Shown here: positions 42,963 to 50,857 of the stretch, one piece after another | How positions within the stretch are numbered: position 1 is the stretch's first letter | Layout: each line of letters starts with the position of its first letter | Assembly: GCA_036504075.1 (NCBI GenBank) | Contig: DASXVX010000084.1 | Span: 1-56,360, forward strand | Source: DASXVX01 sp036504075 | GTDB taxonomy: Bacteria; Bacillota; Sulfobacillia; Symbiobacteriales; Symbiobacteriaceae | Reading direction: 5' to 3' | DNA length: 56,360 bases | Program-made: the position numbers and the translations under genes | The notes under the pieces: generated by a model | What the model was told of the DNA's origin: nothing | The model's database searches: none | Seen by the model: only the letters and a program-made list of their open reading frames with translations

Positions 42963-44057
42963 ATGATGCCAACGCTGGCCGGCGACAACCGCCGTCCGAT
43001 TTTTGATTTTAACGAGCGGCCCCTGGTGGCCATCTGGGAAGTGACCAGGGCCTGCGCCCTGGCCTGCCGGCACTGCCGGGCGGAAGCGAACCCCCGGCGC
43101 GATCCGCTGGAACTGACGTTCGACGAGGGCCGCCGCCTCATGGACCAGGTGCGGGAACTGGACCCGATGGTCTTCGTGCTGACGGGCGGCGACCCGTTCA
43201 TGCGCAAGGATCTGGTGGAACTGACCCGATACGGCACGTCCATCGGCCTGCGGATCTCCGGCAGCCCCAGCGGCACGGCGCTGGCCAACCCGGAGCACAT
43301 GCAAAAGTGCGCCGAGGCGGGCATGCAGCGGGTGGCGTTCAGCCTGGACTATGCCGACGAGGAGGCCCATGACACGTTCCGGGGCGTCAAAGGCTCCTAC
43401 AAGTGGACCATGGCGGGCATCCGGGCCGCGCAGGAGGCGGGCCTGGAGATCCAGATCGGCACCACCGTGACCCGGTACAACAAGGACTCCCTGCCGGAGA
43501 TCGCCCGGAAGGTGGAGGAGCTGGGGGTCGCGCTCTGGTCGGTCTTCTTCCTGATTCCCACCGGGCGCGGCCAACTCTCGGACATGCTCACCCCGCAGGA
43601 GCACGAGGAGGTCATGGGCTGGCTGGCCGATTACAGCCGGACGGTCACGTATCCCATCAAGGCCACCGAAGGGCCGAGCTACCGGCGGGTGCTGCTGCAG
43701 CGTGGCGCGAAGGTGCTGCCCACGGCCGGGGTCAACGACGGCAAGGGGTTCGTCTTCATCTCGCATACCGGTGAGGTCTGCCCCAGCGGCTTCCTGCCGC
43801 ACAGCGCCGGGAACATCCGGGCGACGAGCCTGACGACGCTATACCGGGAGTCCGACCTCTTCCGGATGCTCCGGGACCCGTCCCAGCTGAAAGGCCGGTG
43901 CGGGGCCTGCGAGTTCAAGGCGCTCTGCGGCGGCTCCCGGGCCCGGGCTTACGCCGTCTCCGGCGACTGGCTGGCGGAAGACCCGGCCTGCGCCTACGTG
44001 CCGAAAGGCTACACGGCGTCTGCCTCTTCCCAGCCGGCGGCAAATCCGGCACAATAG
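42963..44057 (+). CDS. radical SAM/SPASM domain protein
   Basis: 364-aa protein. The radical SAM cluster motif is CALACRHC (CxxxCxxC, about residues 29-36), followed by LTGGDPFMRKDLV. The C-terminal SPASM-like part has GEVCPSGFL, then CGACEFKALCGG and a final DPAC, giving ligands for one or two extra iron-sulfur clusters. The opening RPIFDFNERPLVAIWEVTRAC fits AhbD/NirJ-type and related families. ATG 42963 has AGAAAGGG; an in-frame ATG at 42927 is possible. No precursor peptide or haem gene is adjacent, so its substrate is unknown. Confidence 0.9.
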   Translation: MMPTLAGDNRRPIFDFNERPLVAIWEVTRACALACRHCRAEANPRRDPLELTFDEGRRLMDQVRELDPMVFVLTGGDPFMRKDLVELTRYGTSIGLRISGSPSGTALANPEHMQKCAEAGMQRVAFSLDYADEEAHDTFRGVKGSYKWTMAGIRAAQEAGLEIQIGTTVTRYNKDSLPEIARKVEELGVALWSVFFLIPTGRGQLSDMLTPQEHEEVMGWLADYSRTVTYPIKATEGPSYRRVLLQRGAKVLPTAGVNDGKGFVFISHTGEVCPSGFLPHSAGNIRATSLTTLYRESDLFRMLRDPSQLKGRCGACEFKALCGGSRARAYAVSGDWLAEDPACAYVPKGYTASASSQPAANPAQ

Positions 44058-44089
44058 AGGGAGACACAGGCTGGGGAGGCATCGGTATC

Positions 44090-44527
44090 GTGGATGACTG
44101 GAAAGCCAAACTGGCAGGTTTGAATCAGAACCTGCAGGCCAAAGACCGGGCGGAGCAGGAGCAGCAGGCGGCGCGGAAAGCGGCCGGACTGCTGGCCTTT
44201 CGCAAGCGGCTCCCCGACCTGGAGCCGGTGCTGCAGACGGCCGCCGAGTTCGGCGACGCCTTCGGCGTGGACTGCGAATGGGAGATCAGCCGGTTCGACC
44301 AGCGCTACCCATCCGTGGAGTTCCGCATTCGGAAGCCGAAGCTGACCTACCGGGTGGAATGCCGGGAGGGCCGGCTGTACGAGCGGCTCGCCGAAGGGCC
44401 GGGGACCGGCGCCGAAACGGAGATCGGGCTGGAGGCGGTAACCGCCCGGCGGGTCCAGGAGCGGGTGACGGCCTGGGTGCAGGCGGCGGCCAATGCCAAC
44501 CGGAAAGTGCCCGGCAAGCGGAGTTAA
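44090..44527 (+). CDS. hypothetical protein, 145 aa, after the radical SAM gene
   Basis: I recognise no family. GTG has GGGGAGGC nine bases upstream and lies 32 bp after the radical SAM stop, so the two are likely co-transcribed. The first third is a predicted coiled coil rich in Gln, Ala and Glu; the rest looks globular (SRFDQRYPSVEFRIRKPK, TYRVECREGRLYERLAEG) with a basic tail. A bidirectional terminator follows. A role linked to the radical SAM enzyme is only suggested by position. Confidence 0.72.
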   Translation: MDDWKAKLAGLNQNLQAKDRAEQEQQAARKAAGLLAFRKRLPDLEPVLQTAAEFGDAFGVDCEWEISRFDQRYPSVEFRIRKPKLTYRVECREGRLYERLAEGPGTGAETEIGLEAVTARRVQERVTAWVQAAANANRKVPGKRS

Positions 44528-44531
44528 GACG

Positions 44532-44567
44532 AAAGGCCCCCACCGTCCGAAGATGGTGGGGGCCTTT
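44532..44567. terminator. bidirectional terminator
   Basis: AAAGGCCCCCACC (44532-44544) pairs perfectly with GGTGGGGGCCTTT (44555-44567). Confidence 0.92.
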
Positions 44568-44876
44568 GCGCGCCCCAATGTGGTCCGCCCGTTCGCCATT
44601 GAGAGCGAGAGGCCTCTCAGGTGGTGGTGTGGGCCGTACCGTTCGACAGGAATTCGGGATTCAAGCTGTCCGAAGCCGAGTTGATCAAAATCGCCGAAGG
44701 GCTCCGTTAAACGTAAGGCTCTGTTCCCGGCTATTGTTGTTGAACCAGCAAGAGGGGGGTAAACTGGTAGCAATGACCACAACCCGGCTTCGCGGTTCTC
44801 CGTATGGAGGGCCTCGCCTGCTCGCCACGCTCGACGTGCAGCCCCTCATCGGAGCGGCTGCGGCCGTTCTGCCTAC
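44568..44876. other. intergenic stretch between convergent units
   Basis: About 310 bp. Apart from the short DUF4367-like remnant at 44603-44710 I see no gene. It separates the radical SAM unit from the end of the DrrAB operon. Confidence 0.4.
44603..44710 (+). pseudogene. possible C-terminal remnant of a DUF4367-type lipoprotein
   Basis: After a TGA at 44600 the frame reads about 35 codons ending GFKLSEAELIKIAEGLR and TAA at 44708. Proteins with a DUF4367 (sporulation/sigma-factor-linked) domain often end with LSxxELxKIAxSL; the match is short. There is no start codon with SD. Could be chance. Confidence 0.35.
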
Positions 44877-45653
44877 CTACCGTTCCGGTTCGCGATTGTA
44901 TACCGCTCGCGCCCAGAGGTATCCGACCAAGGTGAGGCCGGCGCACCAGGCGACGGCTAGTACGGCACTGTTTCCGATCGGCGTGCCCATCAGCAGCCCC
45001 CGCAGCGTGTCGATGACGGGCGTGAGGGGCTGGTAGGAGGCGAACCAGCGTGCCCCGGCCGGCATCGAGTCCGGGCGGACAAACGCGCTGCTGGTGAACG
45101 GCAACAGCAACTGGAAGATGATGGAGAGGCTATTGGCTCCCGCAGGCGTTTTGCCCACCAGACCGAACACCACCCCCATCCATGTGAGCGCGAGGGTGAA
45201 GAGCGCGATGACTCCGAACGCCGCGATCCAGGCGCCGGGAGCCGCGGTGGGACGGAAGCCCATGAGCAGTGCGACGCCGATGACGAGGGTGACGCTGATC
45301 ATCGTCCGGATCAGGCTGCCGAGGACTTGTCCGGTCAGCACCGAGGCGCGGGAGATCGCCATGGTGCGGAAGCGGGCAATGATGCCTTCGTTCATGTCCA
45401 TGACGAGGTTTATCGCAGTCGACGCAACCCCGCTGCCCACAGTCATGATGATAATCGCGGGTGCGACGTAGTTGATGTAGGTGGTGCCAAGGCCCGTACC
45501 CATCGCGCCGCCGAACACGTAGACGAACAGCACCAGCATGACGATTGGCGTCAGCACGCCACTCACCGGCATCATGAGGTTGCGCAGCGAGTGCCGGATG
45601 TCGCGCCGCAGCATTGTCGCCGAATCGCGTAGGGCATAGGAAGGATTACTCAT
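44877..45653 (-). CDS. ABC-2 type efflux permease (DrrB-like)
   Basis: 258-aa membrane protein with about six hydrophobic segments and the DrrB pattern: N-terminal RDSATMLRRDIRHSLRNLMMP, GIIARFRTMAISRASVLTGQVLG in the middle and MPAGARWFASYQPLTPVIDTLRGLL near the end. DrrB proteins pair with a DrrA ATPase to export drugs or lipids. Its ATG overlaps the ATPase stop by four bases. The sequence style resembles actinobacterial transporters, so transfer is possible. Confidence 0.9.
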   Translation of the reverse strand: MSNPSYALRDSATMLRRDIRHSLRNLMMPVSGVLTPIVMLVLFVYVFGGAMGTGLGTTYINYVAPAIIIMTVGSGVASTAINLVMDMNEGIIARFRTMAISRASVLTGQVLGSLIRTMISVTLVIGVALLMGFRPTAAPGAWIAAFGVIALFTLALTWMGVVFGLVGKTPAGANSLSIIFQLLLPFTSSAFVRPDSMPAGARWFASYQPLTPVIDTLRGLLMGTPIGNSAVLAVAWCAGLTLVGYLWARAVYNREPER

Positions 45654-46588
45654 TGGACATCACCTTTCTGTGTGTCCGAGTGGCCGGTGAGGGCGAAGAA
45701 GACGTCGTCGAGGTCGGGGGTGTGAATCGATACGCCGTTCACCGCGATCGCTTCGTGGTCGAGCCGGTCGAGCACGCCCTTCAGTGACCGGACGCTGCCG
45801 TCACTTGGGACCTGGAGGGTGAGCTCGTTGTCGTCGCGCACCACCTCGCCCAGGGTTCGGGCGGCCGATTCGAGCCCTTGCGCGTCGGCGAACTGCAGGC
45901 GGATGTGGCCACCGGGGATGAGGCGTTTCAGCTCGTCGGGGGTCCCCTGGGCAACCAGCTTCCCCTGATCGAGCACCGCGATCCGGTCGGCGAGCTGGTC
46001 CGCCTCGTCCAAGTACTGCGTGGTGAGCATGATCGTGACGCCGCCGGCTACGAGGTCGCGGATGATCTGCCACATAATGCGGCGGCTGCGCGGGTCGAGG
46101 CCGGTGGTCGGCTCGTCGAGGAAGATGATGCGGGGGTCGCCGACCAGGGTCATCGCGAGGTCGAGTCGACGTCTCATGCCGCCGGAGTAGATGGCGGGCA
46201 TCTTCCTGGCCGCGTCGGTCAGATCGAAGCGGTCGAGTAGTAGCGCCGTGCGCCGCCGGCCTTCAGATCGGCTCAGGTGGTACAGGTCTGCCATCAGGAG
46301 CAGGTTCTCTTCACCGGTCAGTAGGTTGTCCACCGCTGAGAACTGGCCGGTGACACCGATCGCGGCGCGGACCGCATCTGGCTCTTTGGCCAGGTCGTGG
46401 CCGGCAACCCGGACCTGGCCGCCATCGGCGCCGATCAGCGTGGACAGGATCTGCACCATCGTGGTCTTGCCTGCACCATTGGGGCCGAGCAGCGCGAAGA
46501 TGGTCCCTGAAGCCACGTCCAGGTCGATACCGTCGAGCACCACATGGTCGCCGAACGATTTGCGCACTCCCCGGGCTTGAATCATCAT
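45650..46588 (-). CDS. efflux ABC transporter ATPase (DrrA-like)
   Basis: 312-aa ABC ATPase. Walker A GPNGAGKTT (about residue 40), signature YSGGMRRRLDLA, Walker B IIFLDEPTTGLDP, and the DrrA-type C-terminal domain (LGEVVRDDNELTLQVP, TPDLDDVFFALTG). ATG 46588 has GGAGG seven bases upstream; the next ATG is also possible. On the minus strand TTCACT, 16 bp, TATATT forms a plausible promoter. Divergent from a MarR-type gene that is a likely regulator. Confidence 0.93.
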   Translation of the reverse strand: MMIQARGVRKSFGDHVVLDGIDLDVASGTIFALLGPNGAGKTTMVQILSTLIGADGGQVRVAGHDLAKEPDAVRAAIGVTGQFSAVDNLLTGEENLLLMADLYHLSRSEGRRRTALLLDRFDLTDAARKMPAIYSGGMRRRLDLAMTLVGDPRIIFLDEPTTGLDPRSRRIMWQIIRDLVAGGVTIMLTTQYLDEADQLADRIAVLDQGKLVAQGTPDELKRLIPGGHIRLQFADAQGLESAARTLGEVVRDDNELTLQVPSDGSVRSLKGVLDRLDHEAIAVNGVSIHTPDLDDVFFALTGHSDTQKGDVQ

Positions 46589-46617
46589 CCTGATACCTCC
46601 ATATGCTATAATATAGA

Positions 46618-46667
46618 TCACTGAGTCGGTAAGTGAAGTGTCACGATTTCTTCTTAGTGACTAAGAT
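46618..46667. promoter_or_regulatory. divergent promoter/operator region between drrA-like and marR-like genes
   Basis: TTAGT-G-ACTAA (46654-46664) is a perfect 11-bp palindrome beside a TAAGAT (46662) possible -10 of the regulator gene. TCACT (46618-46622) and AGTGA (46631-46635) form a second dyad within the minus-strand promoter of the ABC genes. Such dyads are typical MarR sites. Confidence 0.6.
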
Positions 46668-46695
46668 AAACCCATAATGCACGGAGGAACAGACA

Positions 46696-47793
46696 TTGTC
46701 AAGTGGGTCTCAGGGGAAACGCGCGCATTTACTCGGCGAACTTGCGCGGGAGCTCCGGCAGTTCAATGGACTCGGCGCGTCCTTCTTCCGAGCGGCGGCG
46801 GCTCGAATCGGGATGACCGTCACGGACATGCAGGTCATTGATATCCTGGATATAACGGGTCCAGCGACAGCGGGTCAACTCGCCGATGTCACGGGGCTCA
46901 CCACCGGGGCGATCACCGGGATGATCAACCGGTTGGAGGAGGCCGGGCTCGTGCGCCGGGAGCGCGACCCCAACGATGGCCGCCGGGTCATCGTCCGGCT
47001 CGCCTCAGGCAAGGACGAAACGCGCGCGATCGGCGCCATTTTCGCTTCCCTTGGGAAGGCGTGGGATGAAATGGCGTCCCACTACGACGATGAGCAGATC
47101 ACCTTCCTCCTGGACTTTCTCAAACGCAGCAATGCGATGTCCAGGCAGGAGATTCTCCGGTTGCGAGAAGCGCCAGCGGGCGAGGATGGGATCTTCTCCG
47201 CTCCACTGGGGGATCTGGCGAGCGGCCGGCTCGTCGTCTCCTCCGAGACCTCCCGACTGACCGTGCGCGCGGACGATACAATGGCCGAGCTTTACCAGGC
47301 CCGCTTCGAGGGACCGGTGCCGGACGTGAAGGTCAAAGATGGGGTGGTCACCATCCGCTATCCACGACGTCTGTGGGTTCTGGGCGGGGGGAAACGCGCG
47401 GCGGAGGTCACGCTCAGCGCCGCCATCCCGTGGCAGATCGTGATCCAGGGCGGATCATCGCAGGTCGAGGCCCTGCTGGGCAGCCTCGATCTCGCCGGGC
47501 TCGAGGTCAAGGGGGCAGCCAGCGAGATCCACCTGGAACTCCCCGTACCTTCCGGCGTGGTTCCGATCCGGATCAGCGGGGGAGCATCAGACATCACCGT
47601 AGGGCGTCCTGCAGGAGTCGCCGCACGAGTCCACCTCAAGGGCTGGGCCTCCCAATTTGTCTTCGACGATCAAACCTTCAGCGGTGTCGGCAACGACGTG
47701 CGGCTGCAAAGTCCTGGTTACGAAGTGACTGGCCCGTGCTACGACATCGAAGTCGCAAGCTCTGCCAGCAATGTCACCATCACCTCCGGCTGA
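46696..47793 (+). CDS. MarR-family regulator fused to a DUF4097-like beta domain
   Basis: 365-aa protein. Residues about 1-150 are a MarR winged helix (GMTVTDMQVIDILDITGP, LTTGAITGMINRLEEAGLVRRERDPNDGRRV). Residues about 170-365 are a Gly/Val/Ser-rich region of short alternating strands with repeats such as VEVKGAASEIHLELPVP, IRISGGASDITVG and IEVASSASNVTITSG, resembling the right-handed beta-helix of DUF4097. No membrane segment. TTG start with ACGGAGGAAC. MarR proteins are normally only 140-160 aa, so the extra domain is unusual; it may sense a ligand or bind a partner. It probably controls the divergent efflux genes. Confidence 0.85.
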   Translation: MSSGSQGKRAHLLGELARELRQFNGLGASFFRAAAARIGMTVTDMQVIDILDITGPATAGQLADVTGLTTGAITGMINRLEEAGLVRRERDPNDGRRVIVRLASGKDETRAIGAIFASLGKAWDEMASHYDDEQITFLLDFLKRSNAMSRQEILRLREAPAGEDGIFSAPLGDLASGRLVVSSETSRLTVRADDTMAELYQARFEGPVPDVKVKDGVVTIRYPRRLWVLGGGKRAAEVTLSAAIPWQIVIQGGSSQVEALLGSLDLAGLEVKGAASEIHLELPVPSGVVPIRISGGASDITVGRPAGVAARVHLKGWASQFVFDDQTFSGVGNDVRLQSPGYEVTGPCYDIEVASSASNVTITSG

Positions 47794-47916
47794 CGCAGAA
47801 GACGAGCGCGAACTCGCCCGCAACCGCCCGGTTTCCCGGTAGGAAACGTCGTTGGAGCCCCAGGCACATCGCTATCAGAGCATGAGCATCATCAATTGGG
47901 AACAGAGCCAAACGTA

Positions 47917-47946
47917 AAGCGGGCCGGGAAAATTCCCGGCCCGCTT
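47917..47946. terminator. bidirectional terminator between marR-like and suf units
   Basis: AAGCGGGCCGGGAA (47917-47930) pairs perfectly with TTCCCGGCCCGCTT (47933-47946). Confidence 0.93.
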
Positions 47947-47952
47947 CCAAAT

Positions 47953-48267
47953 TTAGATGAGTCCCATCGCCCGGGCCTTCTTGAGCCGTTCGCTCATTTT
48001 CTCCGGCGTCCACGGTGGGTCGAAAACCAGCCGCACGTCCACCTGGTTGACCTCCGGGATACCCTTGAGCGCCGCCTCGGCCTGCATCTGAATCATCGGC
48101 CCCACCGGGCAGGCCTGCGTGGTGAGCGTCATGTCGACGCCCACATTGTTGTCTTCCGTAATCTCCACTTCGTAGACCAGACCCAGGTCCACGATGTTGA
48201 GCCGCAGTTCAGGGTCGTTGACCCGTTCGAGGGCCTTCAACACCTGCGCTTTTGTAATCTGGGCCAA
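47953..48267 (-). CDS. SufT/DUF59 (MIP18-family) protein
   Basis: 104-aa iron-sulfur assembly factor of the MIP18 family. VNDPELRLNIVDLGLVYEV, TLTTQACPVGPMI with its conserved cysteine, and VRLVFDPPWTPEKMSERL are family marks. Such proteins help to mature iron-sulfur enzymes. Its ATG lies three bases after the Rieske gene stop, so the two are coupled. Last gene of the minus-strand suf region. Confidence 0.92.
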   Translation of the reverse strand: MAQITKAQVLKALERVNDPELRLNIVDLGLVYEVEITEDNNVGVDMTLTTQACPVGPMIQMQAEAALKGIPEVNQVDVRLVFDPPWTPEKMSERLKKARAMGLI

Positions 48268-48270
48268 ACC

Positions 48271-48582
48271 TCACACCTCCACGAAAATAGCCGTTCCCTC
48301 GACCGATACGCGATAGGTTTCTACCGGCGTCACGGCCGGCATGGTTAGCGCCGCACCGGTCCGGACGTCGAACTGTGCGCCGTGCAGCGGGCAGGCCACC
48401 TTGCAGCCGTCCTGCAGCGTTCCCTCGGCCAGGGAGGCTTCGGCGTGGCTGCACGTGTCGTCGGTCGCGTAGAATTTGCCCGCTATGTGGTAGAGGGCAA
48501 TTGGGTGCCGCTTCACTAGCACCCGCTTTGCAGTTCCCTCCGGGATGTCGCTTATTTCGGCAACCTTCACCTTGGCCACCAT
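48271..48582 (-). CDS. Rieske-type [2Fe-2S] ferredoxin
   Basis: 103-aa protein. Cluster ligands are CSH (Cys44, His46) and CPLH (Cys64, His67), with the normal gap between them. The fold begins VKVAEISDIPEG and ends in VSVEGTAIFVEV. It resembles the non-haem dioxygenase ferredoxins often found with suf genes. ATG lies at 48582 and no clean SD is visible. It may supply electrons to or report on cluster assembly; its partner is unknown. Confidence 0.93.
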   Translation of the reverse strand: MVAKVKVAEISDIPEGTAKRVLVKRHPIALYHIAGKFYATDDTCSHAEASLAEGTLQDGCKVACPLHGAQFDVRTGAALTMPAVTPVETYRVSVEGTAIFVEV

Positions 48583-48975
48583 CTGGACCCCCCCTCGCCG
48601 CTCTCGCCGTCACGTGGGCGATAGTCACGCACGCTCCAGCCGTCAAGTACTCGGCGCTGCGGAGCGGCTTATCTTTGAAATGATTCTCGGTCCGCCCGGC
48701 TTCGCAGCTCACGGGTAGGCGAAGCATGTCGTTACCGCTGCGGCGCTCGGGCGTACCTGCGAATCTTGAACTTTCGCTCCGATGCGCCTCGCACACGGCT
48801 GGAGCGTGCTCAGTCGACACTCTCCGACCGGGGAAAGGGCTGGAGCGTGCTTTGCACTGGCTCCAGCCCCGGTGGGCCGGCGGGTTCCGACCTCGCTCCC
48901 CACGGACGAGGGGGCAGCGAGGGTTGTTTCGCTCTGCGTACGGCAGCGAGGTCGTTTCGCCTTGCCGCGGGGACT
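48583..48975. repeat. repeat-rich gap between sufB and the Rieske gene
   Basis: 393 bp without a supportable gene. GGCTGGAGCGTGCT occurs at 48797-48810 and 48838-48851, and its reverse complement (13 bp) at 48629-48641. The second copy is part of a hairpin: GGGCTGGAGC (from 48837) with GCTCCAGCCC (to 48869). Further on CCTCGCTGCC-like units recur (around 48895-48955). These dyads can fold in RNA and may separate expression of sufB from the two downstream genes. Confidence 0.6.
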
Positions 48976-50394
48976 TTAGCCGACCGAGCCTTCCATTTCC
49001 ATCTCGATCAGGCGGTTCATTTCGACCGCGTACTCCATGGGCAGTTCCCGGGTAAACGGCTCGATGAAGCCCATCACGATCATGGACATCGCCTGCTGCT
49101 GGGAGAGGCCCCGCGACATCAGGTAGAACAGCTGTTCCTCCGAGATCTTGGAGACCGTGGCTTCGTGCTCGATGGTCACGTTCTCGTTCATGATGTCCAT
49201 GAACGGGACCGTATGCGAGGCGGACTTGTCGTCGAAAATCAGGGCGTCGCAGTTGACTTTGACTTTCGCCCCGTCCGCTTTCTTGTCGACCAGAATGTGA
49301 CCCCGGTAGGTGGTGTTGCCGCCCATCCGGGAGATGGATTTCGAGGTGATGACGGAAGTTGTATCCGGCGCAAAGTGGTAGATCTTCGCCCCGGCGTCCT
49401 GGATCATGCCCTTGCCGGCGACGGCAATGGAGAGCACTTCGCCCCGGGCCCGGGGACCCATCAGGTAGACCGCCGGGTACTTCATGGTCACCTTGGAGCC
49501 GATGTTCCCGTCGATCCACTCCATGACGGCGTCTTCGTAGGCCATGGCCCGCTTGGTGACCAGGTTGTAAACGTTGGTCGACCAGTTTTGAATGGTCGAG
49601 TACCGGCACCGGCCGCCTTTTTTGACCAGAATCTCCACGACGGCGCTGTGCAGCGAGTCGGAGGAGTAGGTGGGGGCGGTGCAGCCTTCGACATAATGGA
49701 CGAACGCGCCTTCGTCAACAATGATCAGCGTCCGCTCGAACTGGCCCATGTTCTCCGTGTTGATGCGGAAATAGGCCTGCAGGGGAATCTCCACATGCAC
49801 GCCCTTCGGCACGTAAATGAACGAGCCGCCGGACCAGACTGCGGTGTTGAGCGCCGCGAACTTGTTGTCCGTCGTCGGGATGATCGTGCCGAAATACTCC
49901 TTCACGATCTCCGGATGCTCCCGCAGCGCCGTGTCCATGTCCGAGAAGAGCACGCCCTGGTCTTCCAGGTCCTTGCGGATGTTGTGGTAGACCACTTCGG
50001 ACTCGTACTGGGCCGACACGCCGGCCAGGAACTTGCGCTCCGCCTCGGGGATGCCCAGCCGGTCGAACGTGTTCTTGATGTCCTCCGGCACCTCTTCCCA
50101 GGAACGTCCCTGCTTATCCGACGCCCGGACGAAGTAGTGGATGTTCTGGAAATCGATCTCCGAGAGGTCGGTGCCCCATTTGGGCATGGGCTTGGACTCA
50201 AAGACTTCCAACGCGTTCAGGCGGATGTCCAGCATCCACCGGGGCTCGTTCTTGAAGCGGGAGATCGATTCGACGATCTCTCGGGTCAGCCCTTTGCCCG
50301 ACTTGAAGACGTAATCTTTCTCCGAGTCGTGAAACCCGTATTTATAATCGCCGACGATCTCGTTGTTCATGATCGGCTTCGGCTGACTAACCAT
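48976..50394 (-). CDS. sufB: Fe-S cluster scaffold protein SufB
   Basis: 472-aa beta-helix protein of the SufBC2D scaffold, which builds clusters in the cytoplasm. The N-terminal YKYGFHDSEKDYVFKSGKGL and C-terminal NVTIEHEATVSKISEEQLFYLMSRGL (given in part) are typical, and the conserved cysteine region reads VEGCTAPTYSSDSLHSAVV. ATG follows GGGAGGAACCG and overlaps the end of sufU by eight bases. Length normal. Confidence 0.97.
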   Translation of the reverse strand: MVSQPKPIMNNEIVGDYKYGFHDSEKDYVFKSGKGLTREIVESISRFKNEPRWMLDIRLNALEVFESKPMPKWGTDLSEIDFQNIHYFVRASDKQGRSWEEVPEDIKNTFDRLGIPEAERKFLAGVSAQYESEVVYHNIRKDLEDQGVLFSDMDTALREHPEIVKEYFGTIIPTTDNKFAALNTAVWSGGSFIYVPKGVHVEIPLQAYFRINTENMGQFERTLIIVDEGAFVHYVEGCTAPTYSSDSLHSAVVEILVKKGGRCRYSTIQNWSTNVYNLVTKRAMAYEDAVMEWIDGNIGSKVTMKYPAVYLMGPRARGEVLSIAVAGKGMIQDAGAKIYHFAPDTTSVITSKSISRMGGNTTYRGHILVDKKADGAKVKVNCDALIFDDKSASHTVPFMDIMNENVTIEHEATVSKISEEQLFYLMSRGLSQQQAMSMIVMGFIEPFTRELPMEYAVEMNRLIEMEMEGSVG

Positions 50395-50857
50395 GCTCGG
50401 TTCCTCCCTTTTCCTGCTCCTTGATGCCCTCCTCCAGGCAGTGCCAGGCCAGCGTGGCGCACTTGATGCGCACCGGGAACTTGCTGACGCCCTGCAGCGC
50501 CTGAATCTCCCCCAGGGGCTTGTAGTTTCCGGGCTCGGCTTTCATCATGTCGTAGAAAGCGCCCATGAGCGACTGAGCCTCTTCCAGGGTCTTGCCTTTC
50601 AGCGCGACCGACATCATGGAGGCGCTGGCCATGGAGATGGAGCAGCCCCGGCCCTGCCACTTTACATCGTCAATCCGACCGTCGGGATCCAGGGAAACCT
50701 GAACCTCCAGGTCATCGCCGCAGGTGGGATTGTGCAAGTGTTTCTTCAGGACGGCATTCACAACAGCCCCCCGGTTGCGGGGCTTCTTGAAGTGGTCCAG
50801 GATTACTTGCTGATAAAGCGTGTTCAGGTTTGCCGGATGCTGACTCTCAAGCGACAT
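50387..50857 (-). CDS. sufU: SufU zinc-dependent sulfurtransferase
   Basis: 156-aa IscU-fold protein that accepts persulfide from SufS. Zinc ligands fit SufU: Cys46 and Asp48 in PTCGDD, Cys72 in GRGCSIS, Cys133 in IKCATLAWHC; the last also places Cys140. ATG 50857 has AAAGGAG; the frame runs open into sufS. It overlaps sufS by 11 bp and sufB by eight, so the three are coupled. Confidence 0.96.
   Translation of the reverse strand: MSLESQHPANLNTLYQQVILDHFKKPRNRGAVVNAVLKKHLHNPTCGDDLEVQVSLDPDGRIDDVKWQGRGCSISMASASMMSVALKGKTLEEAQSLMGAFYDMMKAEPGNYKPLGEIQALQGVSKFPVRIKCATLAWHCLEEGIKEQEKGGTEHG

Noticed and set aside
48766..50424. 552-codon open frame antisense to sufB
   Set aside because: No start signal, His/Val/Asp-rich mirror composition; sufB is certain.
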